From the NCBI GenBank assembly GCA_041753515.1, contig JBGSUE010000006.1:1-50114 (forward strand): 50,114 bases of DNA, given 5' to 3'. The translations under genes were made by a program, and so were the position numbers. Below the pieces are notes generated by a model, which worked only from the letters and a program-made list of their open reading frames with translations, ran no database searches and was not told the DNA's origin. Position 1 is the stretch's first letter. Each line of letters starts with the position of its first letter. Below are positions 15,503 to 23,172 of this stretch, piece after piece. This stretch comes from JBGSUE01 sp041753515 (GTDB lineage: Bacteria; Patescibacteriota; Microgenomatia; UBA10105; UBA927).

Positions 15503-15598
15503 TGTCGGTAGTTAGTAGTCGGTGGTTAGTGGTTCATTGTAATTATTCAATATTTATTCTATTAACTACCATCTACCGACCATCCGCTACCAACCATA
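15503..15598. repeat. Inverted heptad arms in the pilin locus
   Basis: The GT-rich arm (15503-15535; GTCGGTA, GTTAGTA, GTCGGTG, GTTAGTG) is matched by an AC-rich arm (15562-15598; AACTACC, ATCTACC, GACCATC). The pair could form a hairpin at the end of the four-pilin transcript. No gene lies here. Confidence 0.75.
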
Positions 15599-15665
15599 AA
15601 CCATCCCCCTGCTTGACAACTCCCCCATCTTGCCCCACAATATATTCATAGGATGTAATCCTAGT

Positions 15666-15697
15666 TATAATAGGAACTCATTGATAGGAGGTATTGT
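15666..15697 (+). promoter_or_regulatory. Promoter and Shine-Dalgarno for the fifth pilin of the run
   Basis: TATAAT (15666-15671) and a strong GGAGGT Shine-Dalgarno (15687-15692), 5 nt before the ATG at 15698. This is one of the few genes here with a normal leader and ribosome-binding site, in contrast to the leaderless pattern elsewhere, and may indicate higher expression. A TTGACA at 15613-15618 lies too far upstream to pair with this box. Confidence 0.65.
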
Positions 15698-16015
15698 ATG
15701 GATCCAACAATTAATATTCAGCGACCTGAAACGCAAATCAGAATTACCGATTTCGGACAGCTCATCAGCGCGGCGGTCGGTACACTTCTCATCATTGCAG
15801 CCCTTCTGGCATTTTTCTTCCTGATTCTCGGGGGTATTCAGTGGATCACGGCAGGCGGAGACAAAACCGGCATGGAAACGGCCCGCAATAAAATCACGCA
15901 CGCGATCGTCGGATTGATTATCGTCGGCGCTGCATGGGCAATCATGCTCCTGGTCCAGAACTTCCTGGGCGTGTCGATCATTGGTGATCAGCTCACCTTC
16001 CCGACACCGTACTGA
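15698..16015 (+). CDS. VirB2-like T4SS pilin, probably the major one
   Basis: 105 residues. TM1 is at about 22-46 (LISAAVGTLLIIAALLAFFFLIL), the loop is TAGGDKTGMETARNKITHAIVGLII, and TM2 is at about 68-90. It is closest in sequence to the preceding pilin (WITAGGDKT shared) but has its own TATAAT promoter and the best Shine-Dalgarno sequence in the window, so it may be the most abundant subunit (inference). It is flanked on both sides by heptad repeat elements. Confidence 0.8.
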   Translation: MDPTINIQRPETQIRITDFGQLISAAVGTLLIIAALLAFFFLILGGIQWITAGGDKTGMETARNKITHAIVGLIIVGAAWAIMLLVQNFLGVSIIGDQLTFPTPY

Positions 16016-16017
16016 AA

Positions 16018-16076
16018 ATAGTTCGTAGCTATTAGTTCGTAGTTCGTGGCTATGAACCACCTACTACCCACCACTG
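16018..16076. repeat. Heptad element between pilin genes
   Basis: GTTCGTA/GTTCGTG units (16020-16050) are followed by opposite-strand units GAACCAC, CTACTAC, CCACCAC (16053-16075). The arms are complementary and could fold into a hairpin just upstream of the TATAAT box at 16089-16094. Confidence 0.7.
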
Positions 16077-16088
16077 ACTCATATTCTG

Positions 16089-16105
16089 TATAATATATCC
16101 ATATG
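16089..16105 (+). promoter_or_regulatory. TATAAT box 8 nt before a pilin start codon
   Basis: A perfect TATAAT (16089-16094), 8 nt, then the ATG at 16103. There is no room for a ribosome-binding site, so a leaderless transcript is predicted. No good -35 hexamer is visible. Confidence 0.55.
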
Positions 16106-16429
16106 GACTGGAGCGGATGTTCAAATCTCATGGACGGGGCTGATGGCGTAGCGTCCATCATGTGTCTTGAGCCACTCTTCGCATCGATTATTCGTGCCAT
16201 CATGGCACTTGTGGGTGTCGCACTCTTTGTCATGTTCATCATTGCCGGGTTTAATTTCCTGACGGCCGGCGGCGACCAGAAAAAACTGGAAAAAGCCAAG
16301 GGAACGCTGGGCTCGGCCATCACCGGCCTCGTCATCGTGGCCATTGCCATTCTTATTCTTCGCGGCCTCGAGGAAATTTTGGGGCTCCCCACCGGTACCC
16401 TCACCACGTTTCGGGTTGAGGTTCAATAA
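16103..16429 (+). CDS. VirB2-like T4SS pilin
   Basis: 108 residues. A short N-terminus with two cysteines (DWSGCSNL, SIMCLEPL) precedes TM1 (about 27-52), the loop TAGGDQKKLEKAKGTLGSAITGL, and TM2 (about 70-90). The cysteines recall the Cys-rich pilin at 5997 and could pair with it (speculative). It is the last pilin-like gene before the inserted four-helix-bundle gene and the VirB6-like gene. Confidence 0.8.
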   Translation: MDWSGCSNLMDGADGVASIMCLEPLFASIIRAIMALVGVALFVMFIIAGFNFLTAGGDQKKLEKAKGTLGSAITGLVIVAIAILILRGLEEILGLPTGTLTTFRVEVQ

Positions 16430-16466
16430 TGGTTGGTGGTTGGTGGTTAGTAGTCGGTTGTTAATG
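16430..16466. repeat. GT-rich heptad arm, left flank of the four-helix-bundle gene
   Basis: GGTTGGT, GGTTGGT, GGTTAGT, AGTCGGT units. The matching AC-rich arm lies at 16823-16866 on the other side of the gene, so the gene is bracketed by inverted repeats. Confidence 0.75.
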
Positions 16467-16811
16467 ATAGGTAGTTTTTCTCAGGGATGATATTTGACGA
16501 GCGAGAGATTCGATTTCTGAGTATAAAATACCATACAAGTTTTCATTGATGTATTTCTGTGTTTTCGCAATCGAAAAAATTGCCACACATTCGTGGCACG
16601 AGCCGCGTGATATATCCAGAAACCGCCCGAATTCCTTCTGTGATCTTCCGGCACCTTCTGCAATATTCAGGGCAATCGATACAGATGCCCGTCGTGCCTG
16701 ATCTATCAGGCCAAATTTTTCTGATGGCGGCCACGATTGGGTAATCGTGTATACTCTGCTGGAAAACGCAATTGCGCTCTGATATACACGCAGTTTTTCA
16801 AAGTTGAACAT
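16461..16811 (-). CDS. Four-helix-bundle protein (23S rRNA intervening-sequence type)
   Basis: 116 residues. FEKLRVYQSAIAFSSRVYTIT, FGLIDQARRASVSIALNIAEGAGR and EFGRFLDISRGSCHECVAIF are the signature of the IVS/four-helix-bundle family, found inside 23S rRNA intervening sequences and as stand-alone genes of unknown function. It lies antisense within the pilin/VirB6 operon and is flanked by inverted heptad arms, which suggests it arrived as a small cassette. A TAGAAT box is 6 nt before the ATG. Confidence 0.92.
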   Translation of the reverse strand: MFNFEKLRVYQSAIAFSSRVYTITQSWPPSEKFGLIDQARRASVSIALNIAEGAGRSQKEFGRFLDISRGSCHECVAIFSIAKTQKYINENLYGILYSEIESLARQISSLRKTTYH

Positions 16812-16822
16812 ACATCTATTCT

Positions 16823-16866
16823 ATCATCCACCTACCATCAACCACCGACCACCTACCACCGACCCT
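16823..16866. repeat. AC-rich heptad arm, right flank of the four-helix-bundle gene
   Basis: Units CATCCAC, CTACCAT, CAACCAC, CGACCAC, CTACCAC, the complement of the arm at 16430-16466. It ends directly at the TTGACT -35 box of the VirB6-like gene. Confidence 0.75.
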
Positions 16867-16905
16867 TGACTCATCCACCAAACAATGCGATAATAAAAGA
16901 ATATG
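16866..16905 (+). promoter_or_regulatory. Promoter of the VirB6-like gene
   Basis: TTGACT (16866-16871), 17-bp spacer, GATAAT (16889-16894), then 8 nt to the ATG at 16903. Near-consensus sigma-70 promoter with a predicted leaderless or almost leaderless start. Confidence 0.7.
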
Positions 16906-18441
16906 AAACGCATCTGGCGGCTTCTCCCCTATCTTTTAGTCGTCTTCGCCCTCGTCCTGCCACCTCTCTTTCCGGCAGGAGCTCAAGATACCGACTGGGT
17001 AGACCAGGATTATCCGGAGGCGTTAAAACAGGCAAAAGAGGAGGGATCCGTCAACTCCGGCGGCTACGTATCCCACATCAAAACCGCAGACATCTCCGAC
17101 TCCCAACGCCGCATCGGCCCTCCGATTGAAGGAATTTCCGTTCCCGATGGGGCATACAAAAACGATCCGGAATACGTGCAAAAAATATACAACGAAAGCG
17201 CACTTGCGGTTGTTAATAATGCAAATATTGCCATTCTCACAAACCCTCCTGCACGCACAGCCTGGGCTATTCGGGATATGGGTCAAGAATTAGGATTACT
17301 ACCTAAACAGGTATATGCCCAAACGGCTGGAATCGGATTTGCCGGTCTTGCCCCCCTTCTCCCTCTCTGGAAAGTATTCCGCAATATTGCCTATCTGCTT
17401 TTAGCACTCGTCATGATCGTGGTCGGATTTATGATCATGCTCCGGAAACGCATCGATCCGAAAACCGTTGTCACAATCCAAAACGCCCTTCCTCGTGTCG
17501 TAGTCTCACTTATCCTTATAACATTTTCATATGCCATTGTAGGGTTTTTAGTTGATCTTATGTACTTGGCAATCTATTTATGTCTTGCGCTCATGAGCAC
17601 ACTTACATCCGCAGGACTTTTCCCTGACGTACCACGAGGTGGAGGAACAAACGCTCAATTCTATAATACAAATGCCGATTTATATGTTACTGGCGGCGTC
17701 TTCGGTATGGTCGAATCTATTATGCCTTGGGACCCACTCAAAGGAGAAGGAGACTGGGGAGTTACAGAGCTAGCCTACGACATGATGGGGTTTGATCCTG
17801 CATGGCAAGGAGTGGCAGCAGTAGTTACACCTATACTTACAGCTATTGGTTTTGCTTTCTGGCCTGCATGGATTGGTGCAGCTGCTACAGGTTTCCCTGC
17901 AATTATTGGCTTACTCATTTCACTTGGAATTTTGTTTGTTGAGATCCGGTTGCTCATATTGTTCGTCGGTGCTTATATCAACGTTATTCTAGCTTTAATA
18001 GTTGGACCAGTACAACTTCTCATGGAAGCGGTTCCGGGTGCGAACGGTTTTTCATCGTGGATAAAAAATTTGATTGCGAATCTTTCGGTATTCCCAGTTG
18101 CAGCAGTCATGTTTATGATTGCAACGGTTTTTACCATGGCAGCCGACCAATATGACGGATCAATCTGGAAGCCGCCGTATACACTGATCGGGGGCAGCGC
18201 TAATGGTATTTCTGCATTATTCGCAATCGGTATGATGATGTCAATTCCTACTGTATGCGCATCCATCAAAGAAGCGCTCAAAGCAAAAGCCCCTGTCAAC
18301 GCTGGTCCGGGAGCGATATTTGGACCGCTTGGAGCAGCCGGCGGATCTGCAATGGGTATGGTGTCACAAGGGTATTACATGCAACAGATGTTGGAACACA
18401 ATAGTCAACTTAGAGACATGTTAGGACAAAAAAAAGATTAA
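16903..18441 (+). CDS. VirB6/TrbL-like T4SS membrane protein
   Basis: 512 residues. The signal peptide MKRIWRLLPYLLVV...AGAQ is followed by a polar external region (to about 140). Hydrophobic blocks then lie at about 150-175, 190-225, 300-370, 385-410 and 435-455, and the tail is Gly/Ala-rich. Multispanning proteins with this layout next to VirB2-like pilins fill the VirB6/TrbL role, the inner-membrane channel of a T4SS. It is transcribed after the pilins, and its stop (TAA) abuts the stop of the convergent 1226-residue gene with no bases between. Confidence 0.75.
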   Translation: MKRIWRLLPYLLVVFALVLPPLFPAGAQDTDWVDQDYPEALKQAKEEGSVNSGGYVSHIKTADISDSQRRIGPPIEGISVPDGAYKNDPEYVQKIYNESALAVVNNANIAILTNPPARTAWAIRDMGQELGLLPKQVYAQTAGIGFAGLAPLLPLWKVFRNIAYLLLALVMIVVGFMIMLRKRIDPKTVVTIQNALPRVVVSLILITFSYAIVGFLVDLMYLAIYLCLALMSTLTSAGLFPDVPRGGGTNAQFYNTNADLYVTGGVFGMVESIMPWDPLKGEGDWGVTELAYDMMGFDPAWQGVAAVVTPILTAIGFAFWPAWIGAAATGFPAIIGLLISLGILFVEIRLLILFVGAYINVILALIVGPVQLLMEAVPGANGFSSWIKNLIANLSVFPVAAVMFMIATVFTMAADQYDGSIWKPPYTLIGGSANGISALFAIGMMMSIPTVCASIKEALKAKAPVNAGPGAIFGPLGAAGGSAMGMVSQGYYMQQMLEHNSQLRDMLGQKKD

Positions 18442-21400
18442 TTAATGTCCGTCCTTATCGTCTTTCACATCCCCGATTCCTTTTGCCAGTGCCGCAAGAG
18501 CAATAATTATCAAGGGGTAGTGCCAGGAGCTGCGGACAATGTCTATCCCTACCTGCCACCAGCGCGAACCTGATTCAGCTGCAAATGCCCCTCCGTTCCA
18601 CTCCATGTGGTGCCTGCGCATCTTAATAATAAATGGTCCGACCTTCTTGATATCATCGACACCCTGCACCCTCCCGTGCTCGGGCGCAATCAGCTGGGCT
18701 TTCACCAGGCGGTCTCTCCAGATGCGGTGTATTTGTTCATCAAACTGAAGCCCTGATTCCAAATCACCAATTCCATACTTTGACCATGATGAAAAATCGT
18801 CAAATTTCCCGACTACTGTACCTACACCAAGAGGCATACGGGCAGTAAGGGATTTCGCAAAATACTTATCTATCATCATGCCGAGCATATAACTGATCCG
18901 GTAATCACTCGCCCGTTCCTGCTGATCGGCTGACGGCCCGTGGACCATATCATATGCTGCCCGGACTTTTCGGATCAACAACTCTGCTTTTTCAAAGTCT
19001 GACGCTATAGCTTTTTTGGGGTTAGTGTTGTAATCGCGGATTACATTTGGTAATTCTGTCCAAAATTCCTTATATGCATCAGCGATAATCATGTTATCTC
19101 CTGCCAGACGGTCTACCACACTTCCCTTTAGTTTAGAATAGTTGGCGTTCCGTTTTACCTCTAAATGGGTAGGGAATGAACGGATATATGCAGCCTCCCT
19201 CCATGCGGTCAATTTTGTTCCATCCACTAATGTGATGCCTGTACTTCCTTCAATTGCAGCTTTAGCCGTTTTCTGTGCTGCCGTCATGAATCGCTTTGTC
19301 TTGTCTATTGCCTCTTGATTTCCGCTAAACACTTTCTGCCAGTCTGCATCCGTCATATCGCCCATCACCATCACCCGGTTACCTCTCGTTCTGGCAAGTA
19401 AATAATTTGTCACCTTATTTGCATCCTTCACTCGAGCACTCAATTCGTCTTTTGATAATCCTAGGCTTGAAATGGCAGAATGCCGCGTTAATTCTTTTTC
19501 AAGAATCAAATATTCCTGCGGTGCTATTACTCGAAGATGTTCTAGCACCATTTCGCGCAATTTATTTCGTTCTGTTTTACTGAATTTATGATCACCAGCC
19601 CAATCTTCAATCTGGCGATTTGCTACATGTAAATCTACTGTCATTAATTGCCGAATGATTTCTGCCTTATTGTCTCCTCCCTTTGCATAAATATGGTCGT
19701 ACATCTGCTTGCGCCAGCCCCACCGCATCTTCACTCCACCTGTTTGCTGCAAATAGGTGTCCTCAATAAACGGAATACCGTCCTCCACCATCTGATCTGT
19801 CACAACTCGGGGCGGTTCTTTTGTTTCTCTTGCTTTCATAGTTTCTTTCGCACGAAGCATTTCCCGACGCACATCCCACGCTTCCTTCGATCCTTTTCCC
19901 TTTACCCTTGTATACAACCATTCATGCACCGGCAATTCACTTCCCCAGCGGTACAATATATACCGATTGACATTTATTGAGTCCATTGGTCCGAAAAACC
20001 CTGTAAACCGTCCAGGCGTACCACCCACTGGTCCGCCGGAAGCCATGGTATCTATCGCTTCCCAATTTACCCCCAACACAAATCCACGGGCCATACTTGC
20101 CAATCGTGTTGCATCAGCTTCATTAAGCTTTACCTTTTTCCCATCGGCTCCTAATATCTCTGTATTCAGTAGATTTTCTTTGACATAATCGTCAATTGGT
20201 ATTAAGCCATCCTTGTTTGTTTCATAAATCTCCTGCGTCGGTGTTTTCCAACCATTGAGACCATATTCTGCCCGCAGATACCCCATATGAAGCCGGATGG
20301 CCTCTTCCAATTCCGGATTTTCTGCAAGCAGACGGTCAATTTCCTGTGTCTTGACGTTCTTTGTATACTCCTTGTACTGCTTCATCTCCGCCCGGCCAAG
20401 CATCATGATATAAATGTTGTGCGTATATTCCTTCCACCCTTTTTCACTCAGCACCCATTCACGCAAATCACCGATGGCCTGACTAAGATTAATTTCATGC
20501 TGATTGTATTCCCTTGTATTCAAATCAAATTTAAATTCTTTTACTCTCTGGATTACTCCTTCACGCTCTAAATCCTTCAAGTTATTTTCAATACCTGTCA
20601 ACCCTGTCACAATGTTTGAATAAATTGGTACATGATAAAAATTTGTAAATAAGTGATTAAAATATTCCTCGGAATCGGTATCTCCTACCTCCAAGAGTCT
20701 TCTTACCAACATTTTGGTATCTTGCTCAATATCGTTAAAATATTGTTGAACATTTCTGGATGCAAGAGCTCTGTCTCCACCGGCTGCCTGCACCCGACGC
20801 CGGACCTCTGTCATAAACTCATCTTTGTTTCCCAATAAATCATAAACCTTCAGCATTCGTTGATCCTCATCCGTTTTTCCTTTTATACCGACCATTTCAA
20901 GTCTACGATCAATACCAAGCGATGCAACCTTACGGTTAAAATCAATCTGCTGTTCAATTGCGTCTATAGCCCTATTAATATTACCTTGTTCTGCGCTCAC
21001 TGCTGCTGCAGAATCCGGACTAGTCATAAGCCTCGCTAGGCGAGCTTTCAAGGCAATTGGGTCTACCCTAGAAACCGCTGATGGATCATCACCCGGATCA
21101 AGTCCAATGAGTATGTCATCAAGCAAACCGTCTACTTCTCCTGGAACGCTTTTACTTTGTGTAATAAAGTGAGCTTTGATCCTGTCTCTCATGTTGCCAT
21201 ATTCTTCATTGATATTGCGGAAGTTTGACTTAATACTGCCCCATCTGTTTTCCAAATCTCTTGGAAAACCGGCAATTTCTTTCTGTGCTTTTATCTCCAT
21301 TTGTCTCAGCTTCTTAATGATTTCACGTACATCGTTTTCAGCTTCTGGGCGCACGTCTTCGGCACTTAAGGTGTTTTGCATTTTCTTCAGTTCTCCTGCA

Positions 21401-22122
21401 TCGCTTGCCAATTCGGGCATACGTTCCAGACGACGCCTAAGCTCTCTGGCTTTCTCTTTTCCCCAATCCGATGCATAATCCCCTTCGTCAAATTTCACTT
21501 CTTCTGCTACAACCGTTCTGGCCATCATCATACCTTGACGCCCTTCTACCCGAGCACCCGTTTGTATCGCTACATACGCTTCATACTGTTCATTTTTCTC
21601 AGTATCTTTCCATGTATGATAATTGGCTGCAGCATCTTTGGGAATCTCAAACAATTCCATAGATGTCTCGCGCAGATGTCCAAGCACTTCCATTGCTTGT
21701 GCGTCCCCCAACTGCATTGTTGATTGCAGCTGAGCAGCTTTGGCCAAAATATAATATTTATTATTTTCTAATCCCGATTCGGCAATATCAGCCAGTATGG
21801 TGGCAGCAGCTTCGGATTCAAGAGGCTTATCTTTCGGAAGAAATTTGTTGACTTTGTTTTGGTTCGCTTGAATGATCCTGCTTGCTTCCTCCAGTTGAAT
21901 GAGTTCAGCCAGGGCTTCGGGTGAAGTATTCTGTTTCAGTTTGGCAAATTTATCTTTTGCCCATATCTCATCTTCATCTTTCGTCCTCTTTTTTCTCTTT
22001 GCTCTCTTTTTATCAACTTCTCTTTCCACTTGTTTTGTCAATTCTTCCTGCCCAATTAGCTGAGCTTTCGGTTTTGATTCTGATCCCGGTTTAGATTTTG
22101 GTGTTTGTTCCTGTATTGCCAT
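18442..22122 (-). CDS. Giant cytoplasmic protein with C-terminal membrane anchor, T4SS-associated
   Basis: 1226 residues, no family recognised. The N-terminus is highly charged (KKRAKRKKRTKDEDEIWAKDKF). Most of the chain is alpha-helical with many Glu/Lys/Arg and coiled-coil stretches, and a single hydrophobic helix lies near the end (WHYPLIIIALAALAKGIG, about 1198-1216). It would be a large cytoplasmic body held to the membrane by its tail. Location between the pilin/VirB6 genes and the VirD4 gene suggests it belongs to the secretion machine, perhaps as a scaffold or substrate receptor (inference). A TTGCCA-N18-TACAAT promoter ends 8 nt before the ATG. Confidence 0.7.
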   Translation of the reverse strand: MAIQEQTPKSKPGSESKPKAQLIGQEELTKQVEREVDKKRAKRKKRTKDEDEIWAKDKFAKLKQNTSPEALAELIQLEEASRIIQANQNKVNKFLPKDKPLESEAAATILADIAESGLENNKYYILAKAAQLQSTMQLGDAQAMEVLGHLRETSMELFEIPKDAAANYHTWKDTEKNEQYEAYVAIQTGARVEGRQGMMMARTVVAEEVKFDEGDYASDWGKEKARELRRRLERMPELASDAGELKKMQNTLSAEDVRPEAENDVREIIKKLRQMEIKAQKEIAGFPRDLENRWGSIKSNFRNINEEYGNMRDRIKAHFITQSKSVPGEVDGLLDDILIGLDPGDDPSAVSRVDPIALKARLARLMTSPDSAAAVSAEQGNINRAIDAIEQQIDFNRKVASLGIDRRLEMVGIKGKTDEDQRMLKVYDLLGNKDEFMTEVRRRVQAAGGDRALASRNVQQYFNDIEQDTKMLVRRLLEVGDTDSEEYFNHLFTNFYHVPIYSNIVTGLTGIENNLKDLEREGVIQRVKEFKFDLNTREYNQHEINLSQAIGDLREWVLSEKGWKEYTHNIYIMMLGRAEMKQYKEYTKNVKTQEIDRLLAENPELEEAIRLHMGYLRAEYGLNGWKTPTQEIYETNKDGLIPIDDYVKENLLNTEILGADGKKVKLNEADATRLASMARGFVLGVNWEAIDTMASGGPVGGTPGRFTGFFGPMDSINVNRYILYRWGSELPVHEWLYTRVKGKGSKEAWDVRREMLRAKETMKARETKEPPRVVTDQMVEDGIPFIEDTYLQQTGGVKMRWGWRKQMYDHIYAKGGDNKAEIIRQLMTVDLHVANRQIEDWAGDHKFSKTERNKLREMVLEHLRVIAPQEYLILEKELTRHSAISSLGLSKDELSARVKDANKVTNYLLARTRGNRVMVMGDMTDADWQKVFSGNQEAIDKTKRFMTAAQKTAKAAIEGSTGITLVDGTKLTAWREAAYIRSFPTHLEVKRNANYSKLKGSVVDRLAGDNMIIADAYKEFWTELPNVIRDYNTNPKKAIASDFEKAELLIRKVRAAYDMVHGPSADQQERASDYRISYMLGMMIDKYFAKSLTARMPLGVGTVVGKFDDFSSWSKYGIGDLESGLQFDEQIHRIWRDRLVKAQLIAPEHGRVQGVDDIKKVGPFIIKMRRHHMEWNGGAFAAESGSRWWQVGIDIVRSSWHYPLIIIALAALAKGIGDVKDDKDGH

Positions 22123-22127
22123 ACCTC

Positions 22128-22198
22128 AAAATTGTACCTCTCTTTGGGGGTGGGTGGCAAGACCGGCGGGTAATTGGTGATGGGTGATGGGTAACTGG
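22128..22198. repeat. 71-bp direct repeat, copy A, carrying a promoter
   Basis: Identical to 22749-22819 except for about four positions. On the minus strand it includes TTGCCA (22155-22160), an 18-bp spacer and TACAAT (22131-22136), the promoter of the 1226-residue gene, and it ends in GTAATTG/GTGATGG heptads. The two copies bracket the hicB/hicA pair. Confidence 0.85.
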
Positions 22199-22237
22199 CG
22201 GGTAGTTAATGGATGATTGATCAAAAGGGATTGGGTT

Positions 22238-22459
22238 TTACAATTCTTGAATGTATTGCTCGGGTGTTATGTATGCCTGATTAAGGATTGACCGTAGTGT
22301 ACCGACTCTCACAGGCCTATTATAACCCGGGACAACAGTGCGCCTGCCATCCGGATGCTAAAATACTACATGCGAACTTTTGGTTGTGCGTGAAGAAAAT
22401 CCATGTTTCAGCAGTATTTTCTCAATGTGTCGGGGTTTGACTTGGGGCAGTTTTGGCAT
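22238..22459 (-). pseudogene. hicA: Broken HicA-type mRNA interferase toxin
   Basis: Reading the minus strand from ATG 22459 gives a 73-codon HicA-like frame: MPKLPQVKPRHIEKILLKHGF, then SSHVVF, HPDGRRTVVP and GTLRSILNQAYITPEQYI. Codon 34 is TAG (22358-22360), exactly between VVF and HPDGR, where the family commonly has a W, Y or R. A one-base TGG-to-TAG change would explain it. The catalytic His (SSH) precedes the stop. HicA toxins degrade mRNA and are neutralised by HicB, whose gene lies 6 bp upstream. The toxin should be inactive unless the stop is suppressed. Confidence 0.85.
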
Positions 22460-22465
22460 ACGAAT

Positions 22466-22741
22466 TCAAAACGCAAACTGCACATTGTTGGGGATTTCAA
22501 TTTGTGTGCTTGTGACAATATCTTTTTCTGTCCGGTCCCGCGGTACCGGCTGACCGTCTTCAATGAGGCAATCTACATACGCCTGGATTGCTCCACGGAT
22601 ATTGGTAAGCGCTTCTTCCACCGTGTCGCCATCGTCGGCTATTCCAAGTGTCGAACACTGCGCAGTAAATCCCGGCTTTTTTGTTCCGGTTTGCACATCT
22701 GGCTCAATGATAATACGGTAGTTAAGAATTGTCTTTTGCAT
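22466..22741 (-). CDS. hicB: HicB-family antitoxin
   Basis: 91 residues. YRIIIEPD, PGFTAQCSTLGIADDGDTVEEALTNIRGAIQAYVDCL is the HicB partial RNase-H-like fold (the usual consensus is GCxxxGDTLEEALENIKEAI). The C-terminus (TQIEIP) is short and no separate DNA-binding domain is seen. It precedes the broken hicA, the reverse of the common hicA-hicB order. It is expressed from a duplicated promoter (TTGCCA 22776-22781, TACAAT 22752-22757 on the minus strand) 10 nt from its ATG. Confidence 0.9.
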   Translation of the reverse strand: MQKTILNYRIIIEPDVQTGTKKPGFTAQCSTLGIADDGDTVEEALTNIRGAIQAYVDCLIEDGQPVPRDRTEKDIVTSTQIEIPNNVQFAF

Positions 22742-22748
22742 ACCCGGG

Positions 22749-22819
22749 AAAATTGTACCTCTCTTTGGGGGTGGGTGGCAAGCCCGGCGGGTAATTGGTA
22801 ATGGGTGATGGGTAATTGA
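22749..22819. repeat. 71-bp direct repeat, copy B, carrying the hicB promoter
   Basis: Near-identical copy of 22128-22198, 621 bp away in the same orientation. It supplies the hicB promoter, while copy A drives the downstream large gene. The right end is made of GTAATTG/GTAATGG heptads. Confidence 0.85.
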
Positions 22820-22842
22820 TTCGGGATTCAGGGTAATAGTCG

Positions 22843-23172
22843 TTATATGATTTTCCGGCCATGGGTGCGGATTTCTTTTGCAAGCGGATCATACGGATCA
22901 TTGAGATCATCCGGGTGATATGGATGGGGCTGAATCATGGAGTCTACCCGGGTAGCCAATGCTGCCAAATCCATTCCTTCCTGAAACCCCCGTTTTCCGA
23001 ATTGCCTCGATACGACACACACATCCACATCACTCCATGGTTTATTTTTCCCTGATGCGTATGATCCGAATAAAATCATCCGGTCTACTGAATAACCAAA
23101 AACGCGAAGAACGTCTGCATATTTTTTGATCAGGTTTTCAGGTGTATCCGTTAATAATGTTTTTTGAACCAT
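22843..23172 (-). CDS. MNT-type minimal nucleotidyltransferase (HEPN-MNT module)
   Basis: 109 residues. The nucleotidyltransferase signature GSYASGKNKPWSDVDVCVV (GSxAxG...SDxDxxV) is intact, with the two catalytic aspartates. Length and context fit the MNT antitoxin of HEPN-MNT systems, some of which AMPylate the HEPN toxin. Its start overlaps the HEPN stop by 22 bp. The C-terminus is unusually rich in His/Pro/Asp (IQPHPYHPDDLNDPYDP). A housekeeping role is unlikely. Confidence 0.9.
   Translation of the reverse strand: MVQKTLLTDTPENLIKKYADVLRVFGYSVDRMILFGSYASGKNKPWSDVDVCVVSRQFGKRGFQEGMDLAALATRVDSMIQPHPYHPDDLNDPYDPLAKEIRTHGRKII

Noticed and set aside
15613..15641. TTGACA at 15613 as -35 for the pilin at 15698
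   Set aside because: No good -10 lies 16-19 bp downstream; the TATAAT used is at 15666-15671, too far away.
18439..18444. Bidirectional terminator between the VirB6-like and 1226-residue genes
   Set aside because: The two stop codons touch and no hairpin or T-run is present at the junction.
22238..22459. TAG used as a sense codon
   Set aside because: TAG and TGA end several other genes normally in this window, and the flanking HicA sequence is explained by a single TGG-to-TAG change.
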